Shown: one piece after another, positions 1-4,346 of the stretch
Layout of the letters: each line of letters starts with the position of its first letter
Position numbering within the stretch: position 1 is the first letter of the stretch
Source: Gammaproteobacteria bacterium
GTDB lineage: Bacteria > Pseudomonadota > Gammaproteobacteria > DSM-26407
Length of the DNA: 5,578 nt
NCBI GenBank assembly: GCA_028694565.1
Contig: JAQVKR010000202.1
Coordinates: forward strand, 1-5,578
Reading direction: 5' to 3'
Program-made: the position numbers and the translations under genes
Notes under the pieces: model-generated
What the model was told of the DNA's origin: nothing
The model's input: the letters and a program-made list of their open reading frames with translations, nothing else
The model's database searches: none

Positions 1-1
1 C

Positions 2-103
2 TTCGAGCGCCGGCTGTTCGAGGCGGCCTTCGCCACCGCCGACTGCGCCGAGGGCATGGCCGCCTTCGCCGGAAAGCGCAAGCCGTCGTTCCGCAACCGC
101 TGA
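2..103 (+). CDS. Enoyl-CoA hydratase/isomerase (crotonase) family protein, C-terminal fragment
   Basis: Only the last 33 codons and the TGA stop (101-103) are inside the window; the gene begins off the left edge. The visible tail reads FERRLFEAAF, then ATADCAEGMAAF, then a basic end KRKPSFRNR. This matches the usual C-terminus of crotonase-fold enoyl-CoA hydratases, where a T-x-D-x-x-EGM-x-AF block is followed by a K-R-x-P-x-F tail. Family members normally hydrate 2-enoyl-CoA to 3-hydroxyacyl-CoA in the cytoplasm, but the substrate cannot be told from the tail because the oxyanion-hole and catalytic residues are outside the window. It lies 169 bases before iorA on the same strand. A functional link (arylacetyl-CoA or fatty acyl-CoA catabolism) is possible but unproven. 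The family call is fairly secure and the specific reaction is not. Confidence 0.75.
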   Translation, partial: FERRLFEAAFATADCAEGMAAFAGKRKPSFRNR

Positions 104-132
104 CGACGGCGCACCGCCCTGCCGCAACGCAC

Positions 133-148
133 AAAGGCTTCGCCTTTT
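133..148 (+). terminator. Small hairpin with short T run after the crotonase gene
   Basis: AAAGGC (133-138) and GCCTTT (142-147) form a perfect 6-bp stem around a TTC triloop, with one further T at 148. The site is 30 bases after the crotonase stop. The A-rich 5' arm and T-rich 3' end resemble a minimal intrinsic terminator, but the stem is short and the T run (4 bases, 145-148) is modest. If it works, the crotonase and ior transcripts are separated. Confidence 0.35.
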
Positions 149-163
149 CCTCAACTTCTGGGC

Positions 164-169
164 TATTAT
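164..169 (+). promoter_or_regulatory. Possible -10 box (TATTAT) upstream of iorA
   Basis: TATTAT lies in the only AT-rich patch of the leader, about 104 bases before the chosen iorA start, and differs from the sigma70 consensus at one position. No convincing -35 box sits 16-18 bases upstream; the best candidate, TTCGCC at 139-144, leaves a 19-base spacer and overlaps the hairpin. If used, the ior mRNA would carry a leader of about 95 bases. This is a weak call from composition and position only. Confidence 0.22.
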
Positions 170-260
170 TTTCCGTTCGAAACTCAGACTCGGACACAGG
201 AGCGCGGTCACCCTCCCACGGACGGGCGCGGGGTCGTATGCCGTCGCCTGGCCGGTTAAC

Positions 261-265
261 AGAGG
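261..265 (+). promoter_or_regulatory. Shine-Dalgarno (AGAGG) that decides the iorA start
   Basis: AGAGG is followed by 7 bases (266-272) and then ATG at 273. The in-frame ATG at 267 would leave a spacer of one base, too short for a ribosome. The site therefore favours the ATG at 273 and a protein two residues shorter than the longest reading. Confidence 0.6.
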
Positions 266-272
266 TATGACC

Positions 273-2129
273 ATGAACGCTGTCGTCCAGGCGGTCGCCG
301 AGACCCGTCACCTGCTCTCCGGCAACGAGGCCGTCGCCCGCGCGGTGTGGGAGGCCGGCGTCAAGGTGGCCGCCGCCTACCCCGGCACCCCCTCCACCGA
401 GATCCTCGAGAACATCGCCCTCTACCCCGACGTCTACTCCGAGTGGGCGGTCAACGAGAAGGTCTCCATCGAGGTGGCCATCGGCGCCTCCATCATGGGC
501 GCGCGCGCCTTCTGCGCCATGAAGCACGTGGGCATGAACGTCGCCTCCGACGCCTTCATGACCCAGACGCTGGCCGGCGTGGTGGGCGGCCTGGTCATCG
601 TGGTCACCGACGACGTGGGCCTCTCCTCCTCCCAGAACGAGCAGGACTCCCGCTACTGGGGCCGCTTCGGCCACATGCCGATCCTGGAGCCGGCCGACTC
701 CCAGGAGGCCTACGAAATGGTCAAGGGCGCCTTCGCCCTCTCCGAGGAGCTGAACAGCCCGGTCATCGTGCGCATGACCACCCGGGTCTGCCACGTCAAG
801 GCGATGGTCACCGTGGGCGAGCGCGAGGCCCACGAGCCCGCGGGCTTCGAGAAGGACCCCGCCCGCTGGGTGCTCACCCCAACCGCGGCGCGGGCGCGCA
901 TCCCGTGGATGTTCGAGCGCGACGGCAGGCTGCGCGAATGCGCCGAGGCCAGCACGCTGAATCGGATCGTGGAGGGCGCCGACCCGCGGGTGGGCTTCCT
1001 GACCTCCGGCCCGGCCGCCATGCACGTGCAGGAAGCGTTTCCCGACGCCCCGCTGTTCAAGCTGGGCTTCAGCTGCCCCGCCCCCATCGAGCGCATCCGG
1101 GCCTTCGCCGGCACCGTGGAGCGGCTGGTGGTGGTGGAGGAGGGCGAGCCGCTGCTGGAGCAGGAGCTCAAGGCCGCCGGCATCGACTGCCACGGCAAGG
1201 ATCTCCTGCCGCGGATGGGCGAGATGGGCCCCGACGTGCTCCTGCCGGCGGTGAAGCCGCTGCTGGGCGAGCCCTGGGAGGCGCCGGTCGGCCACCGGCG
1301 GCAGAGCCTGTTCCCGCGCCCGCCCACCATGTGCGTGGCCTGCCCCCATCTGGGCCCCTACTTCACCCTCTCGCGGCTGCGCAACGTCGTCATCTCCGGC
1401 GACATCGGCTGCTACACCCTCGGCGCCGGCCATCCCTGGAACGCGCTCGACACCACCATCTCCATGGGCGCCTCGATGGGCGTGGCGCTGGGCATGGACA
1501 AGGGTCGCGGCGCCACCGACGAGAAGAAGGCGGTGGTGGCCGTCATCGGCGACTCCACCTTCCTGCACATGGGCATGCAGGGGCTGCTGGACATCACCTA
1601 CAACCGCGGCAACGTCACCGTGCTGCTGCTGGACAACCGCGCCGTGGGCATGACCGGCGGCCAGGACCATGCCGGCACCGGGCGCGACATCCACGGCGAG
1701 GAGGCACCGCGGGTGGACTTCGTGAAGCTGGTGCAGGCCCTGGGCGTCAAGCCCGAGCGCACCCACGTGGTGGACCCCTACGAGCTGCCCACCCTGTTCA
1801 AGGTGCTGCGCCAGGAGACCAAGATCGAAGAGCCCTCGGTGATCATCACCAACCAGCCCTGCGTGCTCATCGACGACTACGAGAAGCACCAGCCCTACAA
1901 GGTGGTGGACGAGGCCTGCACCGGCTGCGGCAACTGCCTCGACGTGGGCTGCCCGGCCATCTTCGTCACCCGCCGCGACAAGGCGGTGAAGCCGAGCGGC
2001 AAGGAAGTGGACCTCGCCTTCGTGCGCATCGAGACCGCCGCCTGCACCGGCTGCGACCTGTGCGTGGAGACCTGCGCGCCCGACGCCATCGTCCACGCCG
2101 CCCCGACCCATTCCGTGAAGTTCCAGTGA
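273..2129 (+). CDS. iorA: Indolepyruvate ferredoxin oxidoreductase, alpha subunit IorA
   Basis: This is the large subunit of cytoplasmic indolepyruvate:ferredoxin oxidoreductase, which oxidatively decarboxylates arylpyruvates (indolepyruvate, phenylpyruvate) with CoA to arylacetyl-CoA and reduces ferredoxin. The 618-residue length is normal for the family. Counting from the Met at 273, residues ~12-185 are the pyrimidine-binding half (GNEAVARAVWEAG, YPGTPSTE 36-43, NEKVSIEVAIGAS, then SSQNEQDSR and LEPADSQEA). Residues ~240-330 are the linker domain. Residues ~350-530 are the diphosphate-binding half, with CVACPH (354-359), GDIGCYTLG (376-384) and the thiamine-diphosphate/Mg signature from GDS (426-428) to DN (454-455). 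The C-terminus carries two [4Fe-4S] sites: C549, C552, C555, C560 (CX2CX2CX4CP) and C591, C594, C597, C601 (CX2CX2CX3C, followed by Ala-Pro). iorB follows with a 4-base overlap, so the subunits are probably made in step. The ATG at 267 is a less likely start. Confidence 0.95.
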   Translation: MNAVVQAVAETRHLLSGNEAVARAVWEAGVKVAAAYPGTPSTEILENIALYPDVYSEWAVNEKVSIEVAIGASIMGARAFCAMKHVGMNVASDAFMTQTLAGVVGGLVIVVTDDVGLSSSQNEQDSRYWGRFGHMPILEPADSQEAYEMVKGAFALSEELNSPVIVRMTTRVCHVKAMVTVGEREAHEPAGFEKDPARWVLTPTAARARIPWMFERDGRLRECAEASTLNRIVEGADPRVGFLTSGPAAMHVQEAFPDAPLFKLGFSCPAPIERIRAFAGTVERLVVVEEGEPLLEQELKAAGIDCHGKDLLPRMGEMGPDVLLPAVKPLLGEPWEAPVGHRRQSLFPRPPTMCVACPHLGPYFTLSRLRNVVISGDIGCYTLGAGHPWNALDTTISMGASMGVALGMDKGRGATDEKKAVVAVIGDSTFLHMGMQGLLDITYNRGNVTVLLLDNRAVGMTGGQDHAGTGRDIHGEEAPRVDFVKLVQALGVKPERTHVVDPYELPTLFKVLRQETKIEEPSVIITNQPCVLIDDYEKHQPYKVVDEACTGCGNCLDVGCPAIFVTRRDKAVKPSGKEVDLAFVRIETAACTGCDLCVETCAPDAIVHAAPTHSVKFQ

Positions 2130-2764
2130 GCCGAGCCGTGACCGACAAAGACGTGACCAACATCCTGGTGGTGGGCATTGGCGGCCAGGGTGTCATGACC
2201 GCCGCCGAGATCCTCGCCCAGACCGCCATCGTCCAGGGCTTCGACGTGAAGAAGACCGAGGTGGCCGGCATGGCCCAGCGCGGCGGCGTGGTGAGCTCCC
2301 ACGTGCGCTTCGGGCCGAAGGTGCTCTCGCCCAAGATCGTGGCCGGCACCGCCGACATCCTGGTGGGCTTCGAGGCCGCCGAGGCCATGCGCTGGTCCGA
2401 TCACCTGCGCCCCGGGGGCGTGGCCATGGTCAACACCCTGCGCCTGGAGCCGCCGGTGGTGTCGCTGGGCCTCTACGACTATCCCGAGGATCCCATCGGC
2501 GCCATGCGCGAGGCGGGAGTCAACGTCTACGCCTTCGACGCCGGCGCCATCGCCCTGGAGCTCGGCGACCTGCGCCTGGTGAACACCGTCATGCTGGGCG
2601 CCATCACCGACCACCTGACCTTCCCCACCGAGGTGCTGGAGGAGCAGATCGTGGCCCGCTTCCGCGCCCGCAAGCCGAAGCTGGTGGCCGCCAACGAGCA
2701 GGCCTTCGCCCGCGGCCGGGCCGCCGCCCGCGCCGCCGGGCGGGCCGAGGCCGCGACCGGGTGA
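2126..2764 (+). CDS. iorB: Indolepyruvate ferredoxin oxidoreductase, beta subunit IorB
   Basis: This is the small (gamma-domain) partner of IorA, needed for the CoA-dependent 2-oxoacid oxidoreductase. It belongs to the pyruvate/ketoisovalerate oxidoreductase catalytic-domain family. With the GTG at 2126 the protein has 212 residues, close to the usual ~200. The N-terminal glycine loop GIGGQG (17-22) and the family block EVAGMAQRGG (45-54) followed by VVSSHVRFG are clear. NTVMLGA and a C-terminal FRARKPKLVAANEQAFARG helix also fit. The last ~15 residues are a low-complexity Ala/Arg/Gly tail. Start: GTG at 2126 sits in a GTGA with the iorA stop (2127-2129), typical of translational coupling. 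In-frame GTGs at 2138 and 2153 are alternatives, and no strong Shine-Dalgarno separates them; GTGAAG (2115-2120) is the nearest purine-rich stretch to the first. The function is secure and the exact start less so. Confidence 0.93.
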   Translation: MSRAVTDKDVTNILVVGIGGQGVMTAAEILAQTAIVQGFDVKKTEVAGMAQRGGVVSSHVRFGPKVLSPKIVAGTADILVGFEAAEAMRWSDHLRPGGVAMVNTLRLEPPVVSLGLYDYPEDPIGAMREAGVNVYAFDAGAIALELGDLRLVNTVMLGAITDHLTFPTEVLEEQIVARFRARKPKLVAANEQAFARGRAAARAAGRAEAATG

Positions 2765-3006
2765 GCGGAGTCATGGCGCATGCCGCCCGCCACCCCTTCG
2801 CCCCCACGGTGGACCCGACCCGGGTCGACCGCTGCGTGGAGCAGCTGGCCCGCGAGGGCTGCCAGGCCGTGCACGGCATCATCGAGCGGCTGGAGCGGGG
2901 CGAGGCCTACGGCTGCACCGCCGCCCTCAGCACCGCCGAGCGCCGCGCGGTGATCGGCGAGCTGAAGTCGGTGATGGCCCTCTACCAGAGCTGCCGCGCC
3001 GGCTGA
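2761..3006 (+). CDS. Small four-cysteine protein of unknown function, third gene of the ior operon
   Basis: I do not recognise a named family. The 81-residue product is soluble-looking, without signal peptide or membrane segment, and predicted mostly helical. One helix runs from about residue 18 to 48 (DPTRVDRCVEQLAREGC, then VHGIIERLERGEA), and a second from about 57 to 78 after a Ser-Thr-Ala-Glu cap. It has four cysteines at 25, 34, 52 and 78, not in any ferredoxin or zinc-ribbon spacing. Evidence that it is real: its GTG start lies in a GTGA overlapping the iorB stop (2762-2764), exactly as at the iorA/iorB junction. It fills the space up to a hairpin, and its composition reads like protein. 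An in-frame ATG at 2773 is an alternative start, but GGAG (2767-2770) is only 2 bases from it. Position suggests an accessory to, or co-regulation with, the oxidoreductase; this is inference only. Confidence 0.72.
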   Translation: MSGVMAHAARHPFAPTVDPTRVDRCVEQLAREGCQAVHGIIERLERGEAYGCTAALSTAERRAVIGELKSVMALYQSCRAG

Positions 3007-3010
3007 GCCG

Positions 3011-3030
3011 CGCCGTGCCCCGGCACGGCG
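3011..3030. terminator. GC-rich perfect hairpin at the convergent junction, possible bidirectional terminator
   Basis: CGCCGTGCC (3011-3019) and GGCACGGCG (3022-3030) are perfect 9-base complements separated by CC, so the practical structure is an 8-bp stem with a 4-base loop. It starts 5 bases after the stop of the 81-residue gene and 25 bases beyond the trmO stop on the other strand. A strong stem between two converging genes suits a bidirectional transcription end or mRNA 3' stabiliser. No T run follows on either strand, so it is not a canonical intrinsic terminator. Confidence 0.4.
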
Positions 3031-3041
3031 TCCCGCCGCCT

Positions 3042-3067
3042 CCGGTTCACGGGACTACTTGAACCGG
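3042..3067. repeat. Second inverted repeat, spanning the trmO stop codon
   Basis: CCGGTTCA (3042-3049) and TGAACCGG (3060-3067) are perfect 8-base complements with a 10-base loop that contains the trmO stop (TAG on the minus strand, 3055-3057). It lies 12 bases from the 3011-3030 hairpin. It may be part of the transcript end of trmO or a symmetric protein site; sequence alone does not decide. Confidence 0.4.
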
Positions 3068-3534
3068 TCATCCGATTTACTGCTGGAGAAGGCTTTTCGC
3101 GCCTGCTCCAGCCAGCCGGTCCGCACCGCCTCCCCCGGCCCGAATTCCGGCACGTACGGCTTGATGTCCAGCAGGGGAGTGCCATCGAGCATGTCCACGT
3201 TCTCGATGTGAAGCACCCCGTCCTCCACCCGGATCAGCCGGACGATGGAAAGCCCGATGGCATTGGGCCGCCGGGGCGCGCGGGTGGCGAACAGACCGCG
3301 CTCCCGGGTATCCACGTAGGGCACCACCCGCAGGCTGAAGCCGCGGCTGCGGTGGAAGTGGTAGAGCAGGACGATATGGGAGAAGCCGTCCAGGTCCCGC
3401 AGCCCGTCGCGATACGCCCCGAACACCTCCACGGTGCCCTTCACCCCCACCGCGCCGACGGGCTGGATGGGCGTCCCCTCGGGCTCCGTGTAGGGCGTGC
3501 GGATCACGCCGATGGGCTCGAACTCGATCTTCAC
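3055..3534 (-). CDS. trmO: TrmO/TsaA-family tRNA (t6A37) N6-methyltransferase, single-domain form
   Basis: This belongs to the TsaA/UPF0066 (TrmO) beta-barrel, SAM-binding family. E. coli TrmO methylates t6A at position 37 of tRNA-Thr to m6t6A. Family blocks are all present: IGVIRTPY (8-15), EGTPIQP (19-25), DLDGFSHIVLLYHFHRS (47-63), the signature GLFATRAPRRPNAIGLS (80-96), and DMLDGTPLLDIKPYVPEF (114-131). Its 159 residues cover the core domain only; E. coli TrmO is about 235 with an added C-terminal domain, so the exact substrate is less certain. Start: GTG at 3534-3532 gives MKIEFEPIGVIRTP, which places the conserved strand at the expected distance from the N-terminus, with GGGAAG (3545-3540) 5 bases ahead. 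The frame stays open to ATGs at 3585 and 3612, but that extension has no family-like sequence. The gene faces the ior operon and lies downstream of pabB and the kinase on the same strand. Confidence 0.85.
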   Translation of the reverse strand: MKIEFEPIGVIRTPYTEPEGTPIQPVGAVGVKGTVEVFGAYRDGLRDLDGFSHIVLLYHFHRSRGFSLRVVPYVDTRERGLFATRAPRRPNAIGLSIVRLIRVEDGVLHIENVDMLDGTPLLDIKPYVPEFGPGEAVRTGWLEQARKAFSSSKSDDRFK

Positions 3535-3655
3535 TGAAACTTCCCGGCGGAAATGACGACTCGGCGTGCCGTCCGTAGAGGCCATTCTGTCACCGGAAGA
3601 TCTATTTGGCATCCCCGGAAACGCGAACCGCCAGCGCTCGGCACGCGGTCAGGGA

Positions 3656-3693
3656 GCCAGGTGGCAACCTGCCTGGCGGGATGAATCCCGCCC
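3656..3693. repeat. REP-like palindromic element in the trmO/kinase spacer
   Basis: The spacer holds two adjoining palindromes. GGCGGGAT (3675-3682) and ATCCCGCC (3685-3692) form a perfect 8-bp stem around GA. GCCAGG (3656-3661) and CCTGGC (3672-3677) form a second stem, with an inner alternative CAGGT (3658-3662)/ACCTG (3667-3671). The two outer stems share bases 3675-3677, so they compete. Read on the minus strand, the core runs GTAGGGCGGGATTCATCCCG and continues CC. From memory, this resembles the GTAGGG-type palindromic repeats scattered between genes of many GC-rich gammaproteobacteria. Only one copy is in the window, so the repeat status is inferred from the look of the sequence. Confidence 0.5.
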
Positions 3694-3717
3694 TACGCCC
3701 TTCCGGCATGGATGCAA

Positions 3718-3728
3718 AGGCTGCGCCT
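3718..3728 (-). terminator. Small hairpin just after the kinase stop
   Basis: On the minus strand, 3 bases after the kinase TGA (3734-3732), AGGC and GCCT pair around a GCA triloop, followed by TTTG. The stem has only 4 bp, extended weakly by flanking bases. It is similar in form to the 133-148 hairpin. It could help end the pabB-kinase transcript together with the palindromes at 3656-3693, but alone it is a weak terminator. Confidence 0.2.
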
Positions 3729-3731
3729 CCG

Positions 3732-4346
3732 TCAGCTCCAGGCGCCCTCCAGCCCCGCGCCCGCCTCGCCCGCCAGCACCCGCGGCAGCGCCGCGCGGGC
3801 GTCCGGGCCCAGGAGACGCACCGGCACCCCGGCGGCGCGGGCGTAGCCCTCCAGCCGGGAGTCCACCAGGCCCCCGGCGCAGAGCGCGGCCAGGGGGCGG
3901 CTGCCGCTGCGCGGCAGGGGCGCCGACTTCACCAGCACCAGCCCCCGGGCCCCCAGCCGACCGGCGAGCCAGGCGGCCAGGGCGTCGGAGGTCATCGACC
4001 AGTCCCGGGGGATATCCGGGTCGGCCAGGGCCATGGCCGCCGGCAGCCACACGGCGCGGCGCCCGGCGGCGCGTGCGGCGCGCAGGGTTTCCGGGGTGTC
4101 GGCCGGGACCAATTCCGGGGCCAGGGCGCAGAGCATGCGCCCGTACTGCTCCATGGCCAGCAGCGCCAGGTGGTGGGCGTCGGCGTCGCCGAACCCCCAG
4201 CGGGCCTGGGCGGCGCGCACGGCGTCGGCGAAGGGGCCGCCGCCGGGCACCACCACCAGCGGCGCGGCGGCGGCCGTGATCGCCGCCAGCCAGGCCGGCA
4301 GCGCCCCGCCGCCCGCCAGGCTGCCGCCCAGCTTAACGACCCACAT
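3732..4346 (-). CDS. Amino acid kinase family protein, MfnE-like
   Basis: This is a 204-residue cytoplasmic kinase of the amino acid kinase fold (aspartate/glutamate/uridylate kinase relatives). The N-terminal phosphate-binding motif VVKLGGSL has Lys5 and GGS 7-9. PGGGPFAD is at 34-41, followed by the ARWGF and AMEQYG helices. IPRDWSMTSDALAAWLAGRLG (112-132) matches the W-x-x-T-S-D block of the MfnE branch. LVLVKS (136-141) takes the place of the K-x-x-DVDG motif of typical UMP or glutamate kinases. It is too short for aspartokinase and lacks ACT domains. MfnE phosphorylates an aminomethyl-furan phosphate in methanofuran synthesis; homologues occur in methylotrophic bacteria. Start: ATG at 4346 with GGAG (4357-4354) 7 bases upstream, and a 14-base overlap with the end of pabB, so the two are co-transcribed and probably coupled. 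The fold is secure; the substrate is inferred from sequence character and the pabB neighbour. Confidence 0.75.
   Translation of the reverse strand: MWVVKLGGSLAGGGALPAWLAAITAAAAPLVVVPGGGPFADAVRAAQARWGFGDADAHHLALLAMEQYGRMLCALAPELVPADTPETLRAARAAGRRAVWLPAAMALADPDIPRDWSMTSDALAAWLAGRLGARGLVLVKSAPLPRSGSRPLAALCAGGLVDSRLEGYARAAGVPVRLLGPDARAALPRVLAGEAGAGLEGAWS

Noticed and set aside
238..270. Ten-codon upstream ORF as a coding gene
   Set aside because: Too short to support from composition; it may arise by chance. Kept only as a low-interest remark on the iorA leader.
710..1330. 206-codon minus-strand frame opposite iorA
   Set aside because: Ser/Arg/Pro-rich low-quality translation antisense to well-conserved IorA domains; no family motifs.
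347..2125. A long open + strand frame running through iorA and continuous with iorB
   Set aside because: It is an out-of-frame reading of iorA, rich in Arg, Gly, His and Pro, kept open by the high GC content. Real protein in this frame begins only at the iorB start, so it is not an IorA-IorB fusion.
273..2129. Pyruvate or 2-oxoglutarate ferredoxin oxidoreductase
   Set aside because: The domain order (pyrimidine domain, linker, diphosphate domain, C-terminal double-cluster ferredoxin) fused in a ~620-residue subunit with a ~200-residue partner is that of IorAB.
1895..2874. Several overlapping minus-strand frames opposite iorA 3' end, iorB and the small ORF
   Set aside because: Compositionally biased translations (His/Gly/Ala or Arg/Ser runs) mirror-imaged from clear coding sequence; no start signals or motifs.
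3042..3067. Resemblance of GGTTCAAG on the minus strand to a tRNA T-arm
   Set aside because: The loop is 10 bases rather than 7 and there is no acceptor, D or anticodon stem around it; it includes the trmO stop codon.
3208..3537. 109-codon + strand frame opposite trmO
   Set aside because: Antisense to conserved TrmO blocks, with a His/Pro/Asp-rich composition typical of reverse-strand reading of GC-rich genes.
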